Below, piece after piece: positions 15,323-23,119 of a stretch of 37,500 bases of DNA. Positions within the stretch are counted from its first letter, which is position 1. The number at the start of each line of letters is the position of its first letter. A program made the position numbers and the translations under genes. Location: contig VGFU01000001.1 of assembly GCA_016868755.1 (NCBI GenBank), forward strand, positions 1-37,500, given 5' to 3'. The notes beneath the pieces were generated by a model, which worked only from the letters and a program-made list of their open reading frames with translations, was not told the origin of the DNA and ran no database searches. The DNA is from Bacteroidota bacterium (GTDB lineage Bacteria; Bacteroidota; Bacteroidia; Flavobacteriales; Schleiferiaceae).

Positions 15323-16674
15323 TGTACGCCGTAATTGATCTCGAAGCCACCGGAGGCAAACCCGGTTCGGAACGCATCATTGAGGTGGCCATCTTTATGT
15401 TTGACGGACGCCGCATTGTTGACCAGTTCATTACGTTGGTGCGTCCAGAGGTTCCGATTCCGCCCTTTGTCCAAAAACTGACGGGCATTCGGGAGCACGA
15501 CGTGCGCACGGCTCCGCGATTCCACGAAATCGCCAAGCGCATCGTGCAAATGACCGAAGGGGCGGTCTTTGTCGCCCACAACGCGCCGTTTGACTACCGC
15601 ATTTTGCGCGAAGAATTTGCCCGCCTCGGGTACGATTACGAGCGCGTGGTACTTGACACGATTCCGCTTGCCGAGCGGTTTTTGCCCGGAATGCCCGCCT
15701 ACGGACTCAGCACCTTGTGCACCGAGCTGAACATCGCCCATACCCGCAAGCACCGCGCCGACGGCGACGCCCGCGCCACCGTGCAGCTGCTGCAGCTCCT
15801 ACTCGAAAAGGACCGCGACAAGTACATCGAAGGCGTGTACCTCAAGCAACCGGCCGCCACGGGAAAGCACAAATTCAGCGACCAAATTGCGCGATACGTC
15901 AAGACGGTAGGGATTTACTACTTGTTTAATTCCGACGGGCGCGTGCTCTACGTGGGCAAGTCGGACCAACTGCGGGTGCGCATTGATCGGCACTTTTTGT
16001 CGACCAGCGAAAAAGCCTTGGCGCTCCAGGCCGAGGTGGCGAGCATTCGCGTAGAAGAAACCGGCAGCCTGCTGCTGGCCGATATTTTGGAGCACGTGGA
16101 ACTTAAGAAGCTCAAGCCTCCCTACAATCAGGCCAAGGACAAGTTTCGGTTGCGCTTCGGACTTTTTCCGATCGAAACCGAAGAGGGGGTGCTTTGGGAC
16201 GTGCGCGGAATTCGCCGCGAGCCCCCCGTGCTTCAGGTCGACTCGGTGGCCGACGGAGTAGCGCTGCTGAGCGGAATGGCCGAGGCACGCCAGTGGTCGC
16301 TCCGCGACGTGTTGCTGCCGCGGCTTGTACCCGACCGCGCAGACGAAGCGTCGCAAACAGCTGACCTGCCGCGCACCCTGAGCGAAGCGGCAGAAGCCCT
16401 TGAAGCGTTTTTGTGGCCCGAGGGCGTGGTCGTGTACCTCGACCGCGGACGCGAGCCCGGCGAAAAAACCGCCTTCTGGGTGGACGGCGGACGCTTCGTG
16501 GGCTACGCCTACGTGCGGCTGGAGCAAGAAGTCCACGACGAAGCCCGACTCAAAAACCGACTCACGCTGCTCCCGCAGCAGCCCTACCTGCGCAGCCTTC
16601 TTGCGGAATACGTGCATTCTGGGCGCCTGCAGCAGGTACGACCGGGAATTTTTCCTACCTTAGAAGAAGATTAA
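15322..16674 (+). CDS. DEDDh exonuclease fused to GIY-YIG nuclease domain
   Basis: The 450-residue protein joins two nuclease domains. Residues 1-165 are a DnaQ/epsilon-type 3'-5' exonuclease with Asp6 and Glu8 (VIDLEATGG), Asp91 (AHNAPFDY), His144 and Asp149 (HRADGDA), so all DEDDh residues are present. Residues about 196-280 are a UvrC-like GIY-YIG domain with GIYYLFNSDGRVLYVGKS, RIDRH and LKKLKPPYN. Residues 290-450 have no domain I recognise. Similar exonuclease/GIY-YIG proteins, sometimes annotated as DNA polymerase III epsilon or Cho/UvrC homologues, occur in many bacteria and probably act in DNA repair. It is preceded by a heptamer repeat island and followed by a small secreted protein gene. 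Confidence 0.9.
   Translation: MYAVIDLEATGGKPGSERIIEVAIFMFDGRRIVDQFITLVRPEVPIPPFVQKLTGIREHDVRTAPRFHEIAKRIVQMTEGAVFVAHNAPFDYRILREEFARLGYDYERVVLDTIPLAERFLPGMPAYGLSTLCTELNIAHTRKHRADGDARATVQLLQLLLEKDRDKYIEGVYLKQPAATGKHKFSDQIARYVKTVGIYYLFNSDGRVLYVGKSDQLRVRIDRHFLSTSEKALALQAEVASIRVEETGSLLLADILEHVELKKLKPPYNQAKDKFRLRFGLFPIETEEGVLWDVRGIRREPPVLQVDSVADGVALLSGMAEARQWSLRDVLLPRLVPDRADEASQTADLPRTLSEAAEALEAFLWPEGVVVYLDRGREPGEKTAFWVDGGRFVGYAYVRLEQEVHDEARLKNRLTLLPQQPYLRSLLAEYVHSGRLQQVRPGIFPTLEED
16656..16663 (+). promoter_or_regulatory. Weak -7 box TACCTTAG before the small secreted protein
   Basis: TACCTTAG differs from TAnnTTTG at one fixed base and ends 23 nt before the ATG at 16687. It lies within the last codons of the nuclease gene, and no -33 element is clear. 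Confidence 0.25.
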
Positions 16675-16686
16675 ACCATTCGAATC

Positions 16687-16941
16687 ATGAAAAAGATTGC
16701 TGCCCTCGCACTTGCTGCGCTGTTTACGGTCGGAACTTTTGCTGCGGCCCACGCCGGCACGGACCCGAAAAAACCCGAGACGACGGTAACGTCGACCAAG
16801 AAGAAAAAGAACAGCGGCAAGGATGCGGCCCATTGCGCTCCGGCAACCGCCGGCAAGATGCAGGGTTGTGCCTCTGCCCCGACCGGCGGATCGTGCTGCT
16901 CAAAGCCCGCCGCGGCGACAACCGGCGGAAGCGGCAAGTAA
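16687..16941 (+). CDS. Small secreted Cys/Lys-rich protein, unknown
   Basis: This 84-residue protein has a clear signal peptide with likely cleavage after AHA (residue 23), leaving about 60 residues. The mature part is a lysine-rich segment (TSTKKKKNSGKD, 35-46) followed by a Cys-containing segment with His49, Cys50, Met58, Cys61 and the pair Cys70-Cys71, embedded in Gly/Ala/Ser/Pro. It looks disordered. Periplasmic metal or thiol chemistry is possible but unproven. Comparable tiny Lys/Cys-rich exported proteins occur in other Bacteroidota. It ends at a strong intrinsic terminator 25 nt downstream, consistent with high expression. Confidence 0.8.
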   Translation: MKKIAALALAALFTVGTFAAAHAGTDPKKPETTVTSTKKKKNSGKDAAHCAPATAGKMQGCASAPTGGSCCSKPAAATTGGSGK

Positions 16942-16964
16942 CGCACCGAACCCCCTGAACGAAG

Positions 16965-16996
16965 AAAGCCGGCGCTAAGCAGCGCCGGCTTTTTTT
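16965..16996 (+). terminator. Strong intrinsic terminator
   Basis: AGCCGGCGCT (16967-16976), the loop AAGC and AGCGCCGGCT (16981-16990) form a perfect 10-bp GC-rich stem followed by six further T. On the minus strand the stem is followed by TTTCTTC, so it could also help end the convergent barrel gene, which stops 21 nt away. Confidence 0.93.
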
Positions 16997-17017
16997 ATGA
17001 ATCCGCTCGACACCGCC

Positions 17018-17614
17018 TCAGAGTTTGAGGGCGGCCGACGCGATGAATTGGTTGATTCGGTTGTCGGTTTCAAAGTCGACACCGCCGAGGCTCAACGTCT
17101 GCCCAAATGCCGAGAGCGAACCTTCGTACCGAGCGCTCACCTGAAGTCCGCCCAGCTTGACACCCACACCCACCTGACCTCCCCAACTTCCCGCGCCGGG
17201 GGTGGCGAGGTTGAGTCCGCCCGTTTCAGCCAAAGCAAGCGAATACACGGGGGCCACAAAGGCCAACAGCGGTCCGAGCTTGACGCCCACTTCAACCGGA
17301 ACGTCCACGCGGATCAGGGACCAGTCGATGACTTCGGGGCTGAAGCTTCCGTCTTCAATAACAAAGCGTTGGTTGAGGCCCGTGAGCCAAATTTGGGGCT
17401 GCACGTACACCAATCCAGCGGAAGCTCGGTAAAAACCGCCAGCGTGGTAGCCCGCACGACCCGTCGCCACGGGGGTGAATGTAGGGTCGATTAGCGGATT
17501 AAACGAGATGCGCACGTCGGCGAGGTGGTAGCCCGCCGTGAGGCCGCGCGTGATTTGGGCTTGGGCACCCAAAGCCATAAGCCCAAGGCAAGCAGCTAAA
17601 AAAAGTCGATTCAT
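17018..17614 (-). CDS. Small outer-membrane beta-barrel protein
   Basis: The 198-residue protein has a signal peptide ([20 protein letters not shown]) and a mature part of alternating amphipathic strands ([60 protein letters not shown]), resembling the OMP_b-brl / PorT-like families of Bacteroidota. I do not assign it to PorT itself, since it is short and the context differs. The [19 protein letters not shown] segment fits the conserved strand of this superfamily. Its ATG overlaps the purC stop (ATGA), so it is coupled to phoH-purC. Confidence 0.78.
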   Translation of the reverse strand: MNRLFLAACLGLMALGAQAQITRGLTAGYHLADVRISFNPLIDPTFTPVATGRAGYHAGGFYRASAGLVYVQPQIWLTGLNQRFVIEDGSFSPEVIDWSLIRVDVPVEVGVKLGPLLAFVAPVYSLALAETGGLNLATPGAGSWGGQVGVGVKLGGLQVSARYEGSLSAFGQTLSLGGVDFETDNRINQFIASAALKL

Positions 17615-18564
17615 GCGGGATTTGCTGCCAAAAAACGTTCCACGTTGGCGTGGATGCGTGCTTCGGGGTCGCCGGCAGCCGCCGGTTCAAAGGCTTTACC
17701 GGTGACTAATTCGTAGAGCTGAATGTAGCGCTTCGACACGTCGGCCGCCCATTCGTCGGTGAGTTCGGGTATGGCTTGTCCTTCTTTGCCCTGAAATCCG
17801 TTGGCAATCAGAAACTGGCGAACAAACTCTTTGGACAGCTGGATTTGGGGTTCCCCCGAGGCTTGGCGCGCCTCGTACCCCTCTGCGATGAAGTAGCGCG
17901 ATGAATCGGGCGTGTGAATTTCGTCGATCAGCACGATGCGGCCGTCGGGAAGCAGTCCGAATTCGTACTTGGTGTCCACCAAAATGAGTCCGCGCTCGCG
18001 GGCCATCTGCTGGCCGCGGGCAAAGAGCGCCCGGGTGTAGTCCTCGAGCTGGGTGTAGTGGGCTTCGCTGACGATGCCGCGCGCCAAAATCTCTTCGCGG
18101 CTGATGTCTTCGTCGTGGGTACCTATGGCCTCCTTGGTGGTCGGCGTGATGATGGGTTCCGGCAACGGGTCGGACTCGCGAAGGCCCTCTGCCATGGCCA
18201 CGCCACAAAGCGTGCGACCGCCGGCGGCGTAGGTGCGCCACGCGTGCCCGCTCAGGTATCCGCGAATGACCATTTCCACTTTAAACGCTTCAGCCGTGTA
18301 GCCCACGCTTACCACCGGATCAGGGCTGGCCACGCGCCAGTTGGGGACCACGTCGGCCGTTGATTCGAGAAAATGCGCTGCCATTTGGTTCAATACCTGG
18401 CCTTTGTGCGGAATTCCCTTCGGAAGCACCACGTCAAACGCCGAAATCCGGTCAGAGGCCACCATGACCATGCGGCCGCCCCGAAGGCGGTACACGTCGC
18501 GCACTTTGCCGTGGTAAACCGACTCCTGGCCGGTGAAATGGAATTCAGAATGGGTCAGCGCCAT
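17611..18564 (-). CDS. purC: SAICAR synthase (phosphoribosylaminoimidazole-succinocarboxamide synthase)
   Basis: PurC joins CAIR and aspartate with ATP in purine synthesis. The 317-residue product is the longer form typical of Bacteroidota and yeast-like enzymes. Signatures include [11 protein letters not shown] (nucleotide-binding N-terminus), [35 protein letters not shown] and [13 protein letters not shown]. It lies 3 nt after the phoH stop and overlaps the following barrel gene, giving a three-gene minus-strand unit. No PurR-type operator or purine riboswitch is visible ahead of phoH. Confidence 0.97.
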   Translation of the reverse strand: MALTHSEFHFTGQESVYHGKVRDVYRLRGGRMVMVASDRISAFDVVLPKGIPHKGQVLNQMAAHFLESTADVVPNWRVASPDPVVSVGYTAEAFKVEMVIRGYLSGHAWRTYAAGGRTLCGVAMAEGLRESDPLPEPIITPTTKEAIGTHDEDISREEILARGIVSEAHYTQLEDYTRALFARGQQMARERGLILVDTKYEFGLLPDGRIVLIDEIHTPDSSRYFIAEGYEARQASGEPQIQLSKEFVRQFLIANGFQGKEGQAIPELTDEWAADVSKRYIQLYELVTGKAFEPAAAGDPEARIHANVERFLAANPA

Positions 18565-18567
18565 GAT

Positions 18568-19566
18568 TTAGTTTTTGGGGGGTTCGTGATCGGCTTCGCG
18601 GGCAGTTCGGGCCGCCATGTTTTTTTGGCCTTCGGCGTCGTAGGCCGCAATGATCTTGCGCACCAGCGGGTGGCGCACCACGTCGCGTCCGTCGAGCTCG
18701 ATGTGACCGATGCCCTTCATTCCGCCCAGCAAGCGAAGGGCGTGCGGAAGCCCCGAAGCGGTGCGCGGCGGCAAATCGGTCTGCGACGGGTCGCCGGTGA
18801 CGATGAATTTCGACGACGGCCCCATGCGGGTCAAAAACATCTTCATCTGCGACACCGTGGTGTTTTGGGCCTCGTCGAGAATGACAAACGCTCGGTCCAG
18901 CGTGCGTCCGCGCATGAAGGCCAGCGGCGCGATTTCGATGGTGCCGTTTTCGAGGTACTGCACCAAGCGCTCAGCTGGAATCATGTCGCGCAATGCGTCG
19001 TACAACGGTTGCATGTAGGGGTCCAGCTTCTCCTTCATGTCGCCCGGCAAAAAACCAAGGGATTCGCCCGCTTCCACGGCAGGTCGGGTAAGGACCAAGC
19101 GGCGAACCTCTTTGTTTTTAAGTGAGCGCACCGCTAGGGCCACCGCGGTGTAGGTCTTTCCGGTGCCGGCGGGGCCCATGGCAAAGGTCAGGTCGTTGGT
19201 TCCGACCGCGTTGACCATGCGTTGCTGGTTAGCGGTACGCGCCTTGATCTCGTGGCCGTTGACGCCGTGCACGATGACTTCGTCGCCCTCGCTCAAGCTC
19301 TTGAGGATCGACGGGCTGTCGTCGAGCATAATCCGCTCCATTTGGGCCGCCGTGAGCACGTTGAACTTGCGAATGTGGCGAAGGAGCAGGTCGAGCTTCT
19401 CCTCAAATGCGGCGACGTCTTCGGGGGCGCCCGTGAACTTGATCACCTCGCCGCGGGCCACAAATTTGAGTTTGGGAAAATACGATTCCAGCTGGCGCAT
19501 TAGGGAATTATGCTCCCCGTACAAAACTCGGGGGTCGACGTCTTCGAGGTGGACGATGCGCTCCAT
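18568..19566 (-). CDS. PhoH-like ATPase
   Basis: The 332-residue protein is a PhoH family P-loop ATPase. Residues about 30-110 form an N-terminal KH-like region, followed by Walker A GPAGTGKTYTAV (131 onward), LTRPAVEAGESLGFLPGD, Walker B FVILDEAQN and GDPSQTDLP. PhoH proteins are linked to RNA metabolism and phosphate stress, but the precise job is not established. The frame is open for 78 further codons; the ATG at 19566 (MERIVHLEDVDPR) is chosen because it matches the family start and sits 14 nt after a TACCTTTG box. The pairing phoH-purC is common in Bacteroidota. Confidence 0.93.
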   Translation of the reverse strand: MERIVHLEDVDPRVLYGEHNSLMRQLESYFPKLKFVARGEVIKFTGAPEDVAAFEEKLDLLLRHIRKFNVLTAAQMERIMLDDSPSILKSLSEGDEVIVHGVNGHEIKARTANQQRMVNAVGTNDLTFAMGPAGTGKTYTAVALAVRSLKNKEVRRLVLTRPAVEAGESLGFLPGDMKEKLDPYMQPLYDALRDMIPAERLVQYLENGTIEIAPLAFMRGRTLDRAFVILDEAQNTTVSQMKMFLTRMGPSSKFIVTGDPSQTDLPPRTASGLPHALRLLGGMKGIGHIELDGRDVVRHPLVRKIIAAYDAEGQKNMAARTAREADHEPPKN

Positions 19567-19574
19567 TACTTTTA
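19567..19574 (+). promoter_or_regulatory. Possible -7 box TACTTTTA for the SAM hydrolase gene
   Basis: TACTTTTA matches TAnnTTTG except at the last base and ends 19 nt before the GTG at 19594. It faces the phoH box across 6 nt. Confidence 0.35.
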
Positions 19575-19580
19575 CAGCTT

Positions 19581-19588
19581 CAAAGGTA
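19581..19588 (-). promoter_or_regulatory. -7 promoter box TACCTTTG for phoH
   Basis: The minus strand reads TACCTTTG, a full consensus match, ending 14 nt before the phoH ATG. No TTG is at the usual -33 distance. The box is shared territory with the divergent gene. Confidence 0.55.
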
Positions 19589-19593
19589 CACCT

Positions 19594-20394
19594 GTGGCCG
19601 TCATCACCCTCACCACCGACTATGGTTGGCGCGACCCCGATTCGGCAGGCCTGCGCGGGCGGGTCTATGCCGAGATGCTCCGCACCGGTAGCGTGGCACC
19701 GGTCGTCGACCTCACCCACAGCGTGCAGTCGCGCAACCTCAACGAGGCCGCCTACATACTGCGCGGAGCGTACCGCGACTTTCCAGAAGGTAGCATTCAC
19801 GTGGTGCTGGTCGACAGCATCTACTGGCCCGACACCCCCCTACTGGCCTGTTCCCTGGACGGTCACTTTTTTCTCGGTCTGGACAACGGTCTCTTGGCGA
19901 TGATCCGGCCAGATCTGCAGCCTGCGCAGCGCATCCAGCTCGACCTTAAAAACCGCCTGGACTGCACCACCGCCGAGGCCCTACTCGCCGCCGCCGCCGC
20001 GCACGTGCTCGACGGGGGGAGCCTGAGCGTGCTGGGGCCGGTGCGCGAAGACTGGCAGCAGCGCGCTGTCCTCAAGCCCGAGGTACGCGGCGAGCAGTCC
20101 GCCCTTGTGCACATTCAGTTCGTCGACCAGTACGGCCAGCTCGTGACCGATGCCGACCAAGCGTGGTTGCAGCGTTGGGCGCAAGGACGTCCGTTTGAAA
20201 CGAGTGTTCGCGGTCAAAAAGTCCGCAAGTGGTGGAGCGCCCATGGCCTCACGCCTGGCGACCTTTACTTTAGGACCAACCGCTTCGGCTACCTCGAAAT
20301 CGGGCTCCACGACGGCGGGGGAGATAGCGCCAACCGAGCCTCGCGGCTGCTGGGCGTGCGTCCGGGCGACTCCCTAGAACTTCGCATCGCGTGA
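19594..20394 (+). CDS. SAM hydroxide adenosyltransferase / SAM hydrolase (DUF62 family)
   Basis: The 266-residue protein belongs to the fluorinase/chlorinase/DUF62 family, whose ordinary bacterial members cleave S-adenosylmethionine with water to adenosine and methionine. Signatures are VITLTTDYGWRD at the N-terminus, VVDLTHSVQSRNLNEAAYIL, IHVVLVDSIYW and FLGLDNGLLAM. Halogenation is unlikely, as such genes are the water-using type outside a few actinomycetes, but the halide pocket was not checked. The GTG at 19594 is chosen because MAVITLTTDYG is the family start. Divergence from phoH is conserved in the phylum. Its stop overlaps the next start by 4 nt (GTGA). Confidence 0.88.
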   Translation: MAVITLTTDYGWRDPDSAGLRGRVYAEMLRTGSVAPVVDLTHSVQSRNLNEAAYILRGAYRDFPEGSIHVVLVDSIYWPDTPLLACSLDGHFFLGLDNGLLAMIRPDLQPAQRIQLDLKNRLDCTTAEALLAAAAAHVLDGGSLSVLGPVREDWQQRAVLKPEVRGEQSALVHIQFVDQYGQLVTDADQAWLQRWAQGRPFETSVRGQKVRKWWSAHGLTPGDLYFRTNRFGYLEIGLHDGGGDSANRASRLLGVRPGDSLELRIA

Positions 20395-20681
20395 GCACTC
20401 CGCTGATCCGCATCGTTCACCTGCAGGTCGCCCCCGCCCATCGTGCGGCGTTTGAAGCATACGTCGCCACCAAAATCAAGGTGGTCGCCAACCAGCCCGG
20501 ATGCCTCCGTGCGACCTGGCTTCGAGCTCACGACGGCAGCTACTTCACCTACAGCGAGTGGCGCAGCGAAGAGTTTCTTCAGCAGTACCGTGAGTCCGCC
20601 ACTTTTGCCGAAATTTGGCCCACGTTAAAGGCCTGGTTCGACACCCCCGCGCGAGCTTGGTCCTGCGACCTCCTTACGTAA
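20391..20681 (+). CDS. Antibiotic biosynthesis monooxygenase (ABM) domain protein
   Basis: This 96-residue protein resembles the dimeric alpha-beta ABM domain: an opening IRIVHLQVAPAHRAAFEAYV, a central GCLRATWLRAHDGSYFTYSEWRSEEFLQQYR and a C-terminal helix with EIWPTLKAWFD. ABM proteins include heme-degrading and quinol-oxidising enzymes, but many are uncharacterised, and no cofactor residue can be assigned. GTG start overlapping the SAM hydrolase stop by 4 nt; gldFG begins 5 nt after its stop. It lies in a plus-strand run from 19594 to 25921, most of which is probably cotranscribed. Confidence 0.8.
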   Translation: MSTPLIRIVHLQVAPAHRAAFEAYVATKIKVVANQPGCLRATWLRAHDGSYFTYSEWRSEEFLQQYRESATFAEIWPTLKAWFDTPARAWSCDLLT

Positions 20682-20686
20682 CCTCC

Positions 20687-23119
20687 ATGCTCAGTCTAGC
20701 CCGCCGCGAATTCGCATCCTTCTTTCAGTCCGCCACGGGCGTACTCGTTTTAAGCGTTTACCTCGGACTGAATGCCGTGTTTCTCTGGCTCATGCCCGGC
20801 AGCTTTCACCTGCTCGACAGCGGGTACGCGCAGCTCGACGGGTTGTTTATGCTGTCCCCGTGGGTCTTTTTGTTCCTGGTTCCCGCCCTCGCCATGCGCA
20901 TGCTCGCCGAGGAACGCCGCGCCGGCACCCTCGATTGGCTTCGCGCCAAGCCCTTGACTACTTGGAACATTGTCACCGGAAAATGGCTGGCCGGCATGGC
21001 CCTTTTGGGGCTCGCCCTACTCCCGACGCTCCTTTATGCGGCCTCGCTTTACGTGCTGGGCAACCCGGTGGGCAACCTCGACCTGGGCAGTACCGCGGGC
21101 TCCTACCTGGGTTTGTTTGTCTTGGGCGGGTCCTACCTCGCCATTTCGTTGCTTTTCAGCGCCGGCACCGACAACTCCATCGTGGCTTTTGTTGGCGGAG
21201 CGGCGGGCAGCTTAGCCATGTACGCGGGCTTTGATGCGTTTGTCGACCTTCCGAGCGTGGCCACCCGCGGACTCTACCTCGTTCAGTGGGGCATCGGCGA
21301 GCACTACACGTCGATGAGCCGGGGCGTTATTGACGCCAACGACGTGCTTTATTTTGGCGGACTCACCTTTGCCTTTTTGGCCGGCGCCCGGCTGCTGCTG
21401 GAGCCCCGAAAGGACCTGCGCCGCATGGCTCCGCTCGCGGCAGCCCTGGCTGTGGTCGCGCTGTCGACCCTTCGCCCCGTGTTTCTGCGCTTGGACCTCA
21501 CCGCCGACCAGCGCTTCAGCCTGAGCGACGCCACCGAGGCGCTCCTTGAGCAGGTCGAGGAGCCCATGCTCGTCACCATTTACCTGGAGGGCGAATTCCC
21601 CGCCGGATTCCAGCGCCTACAGGCCGAAACCGTTCGGCTGCTCGACGAATTCCGCGCCCGCAACCGCAACATCCGGTACGAGCTCGTCAACCCATCAGAA
21701 AACGCCGACCCGCAGGTGCGCCGCGACACCTACACCCAGCTTCAAAACCTCGGCCTCGGCGCCATTCAGCTCGAAATCCAGGAGGCCGACGGCGTGAAAA
21801 CCCAGCAAGTTTTCCCCGGGGCCGTCGTGAGCTACAACGAGCGCCAATGGCCCGTTTCGCTGCTCCTCGAGCAGTTTGCCCAAGCCCCGGAGGCCCAGAT
21901 CAACGCCAGCATCCAAAACCTGGAGTACGCCCTAGCGGCCTCCCTTCGCGGACTGCTGCAGACGGAGCGCAAGCGCGTCGCCTTCATCGACGGCCACGGT
22001 GAACTTGCGCCGATTCAAACCGCGGCCCTGGAACTGAATTTGCGCAAGAGCTACGACGTGTTCCGCTTCAACCTCCGGGAGTTTCCCGTCGACAGCACCA
22101 CCGGCGAACCTTCGCTCACCGAGCAGGTGCGCCGACTCAACAGCTTTGACGGCATCATCTTGGCGAAATCCCGCGAGTCGTTCACCGAACTTGACCGCTG
22201 GCTGCTCGACCAGTACCTCATGAACAACGGCCGCGCCATTTGGATGGTCGAAGCGGTGCACGCCGAGATGGATTCGCTGAGCTATGCCTCAGAATTTTTG
22301 GCGTACCCGCAGCTCGACTTCATCGGGCTCGACGGGCTGCTGTTCACCTACGGAGCCCGCGTGAACACCTCGCTGGCCACCGACCTCGTCTGCGCCGGGG
22401 TGAACGACCAGCGCTCCGTGCGGCCGTGGATCTACTTTCCGCTGATGCTCCCGCAGTCCGAACACCCGATCGTGAAAAACCTCAATGCCGTGCGCTACGA
22501 GTTCGGAACCACCCTCGACACGATTCGCGTACCGGGCGTCACCAAAACGGTACTGCTGCAGACCTCGCCCTACGCGCGCCGCCGTCCGGCCCCGACCCAA
22601 GTGAGCTTGGCCGAGCTCTACAACGAGCCCGTGCGCGGCCACTACACCGAAGGTCCGCTCGCTACCGCGGTGCTCCTGGAAGGCGAGCTCCCCTCCTACT
22701 ACGCCAACCGCATGGTGCCCAAAACCGAGCTGCCCGCGCCACCCGCCGCGGCAAAAGACGCCAAGCTGCTCGTCGTGGGCGACGGAGACTTGGGCAAAAA
22801 CCAGCGCAACATCGTGCGAAGCGACATTCCGCGGGGCGCGCCCCTGCCGCTCGGCTACGACCAGTATACGGGCCAGCAGTTCGGCAATTCTGACTTTCTG
22901 CTGAACGCGATGGACTACCTGCTCGAGGGCAGTGGACTCATTTCGGTGCGCGGACGCGACGTCAGCTTGCGCTTGCTGGACCGCCCTAAAGTGGACGCCC
23001 GCGCCGTCTTCTTTCAAACCCTGAATACGGTCGCACCGATTGCGCTCGTCCTCGTACTGCACGCCCTTTACCGCCGTCTGCGCAAGCGCCGGTTCGGCCG
23101 TCCCCAATTTGAATTATGA
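20687..23119 (+). CDS. GldF-GldG fusion, gliding-type ABC transporter permease and auxiliary subunit
   Basis: The 810-residue protein joins two proteins that are separate in Flavobacterium johnsoniae. Residues 1-245 match GldF, an ABC-2-type permease: MLSLARREFASFFQS, LAMRMLAEERRAGTLDWL, then about six membrane segments. Residues about 247-810 match GldG: a membrane anchor (249-265), RLDLTADQRFSLSDAT, VTIYLEGEFPAGFQRLQAET, the large periplasmic domain with FIDGHGEL, and a C-terminal membrane helix (about 780-798) with a basic tail. The GldG part alone is about 565 residues, the usual full length, so neither half is reduced. An in-frame ATG at 21425 (Met247) marks the likely ancestral GldG start. 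The ATPase GldA is not in the window. DUF4340 and dnaN follow, as in other flavobacteria. Confidence 0.88.
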   Translation: MLSLARREFASFFQSATGVLVLSVYLGLNAVFLWLMPGSFHLLDSGYAQLDGLFMLSPWVFLFLVPALAMRMLAEERRAGTLDWLRAKPLTTWNIVTGKWLAGMALLGLALLPTLLYAASLYVLGNPVGNLDLGSTAGSYLGLFVLGGSYLAISLLFSAGTDNSIVAFVGGAAGSLAMYAGFDAFVDLPSVATRGLYLVQWGIGEHYTSMSRGVIDANDVLYFGGLTFAFLAGARLLLEPRKDLRRMAPLAAALAVVALSTLRPVFLRLDLTADQRFSLSDATEALLEQVEEPMLVTIYLEGEFPAGFQRLQAETVRLLDEFRARNRNIRYELVNPSENADPQVRRDTYTQLQNLGLGAIQLEIQEADGVKTQQVFPGAVVSYNERQWPVSLLLEQFAQAPEAQINASIQNLEYALAASLRGLLQTERKRVAFIDGHGELAPIQTAALELNLRKSYDVFRFNLREFPVDSTTGEPSLTEQVRRLNSFDGIILAKSRESFTELDRWLLDQYLMNNGRAIWMVEAVHAEMDSLSYASEFLAYPQLDFIGLDGLLFTYGARVNTSLATDLVCAGVNDQRSVRPWIYFPLMLPQSEHPIVKNLNAVRYEFGTTLDTIRVPGVTKTVLLQTSPYARRRPAPTQVSLAELYNEPVRGHYTEGPLATAVLLEGELPSYYANRMVPKTELPAPPAAAKDAKLLVVGDGDLGKNQRNIVRSDIPRGAPLPLGYDQYTGQQFGNSDFLLNAMDYLLEGSGLISVRGRDVSLRLLDRPKVDARAVFFQTLNTVAPIALVLVLHALYRRLRKRRFGRPQFEL

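Noticed and set aside
17018-17614. Assignment of the small barrel protein as PorT
   Set aside because: It shares the superfamily pattern, but length and gene neighbourhood do not support the specific type IX secretion component.
19567-19800. 78-codon N-terminal extension of the PhoH-like protein
   Set aside because: It is antisense to the SAM hydrolase gene and crosses the promoter boxes; the ATG at 19566 gives the family start.
19594-20394. A fluorinase or chlorinase
   Set aside because: The family is shared, but nothing marks a halide pocket, and the ordinary bacterial members use water.
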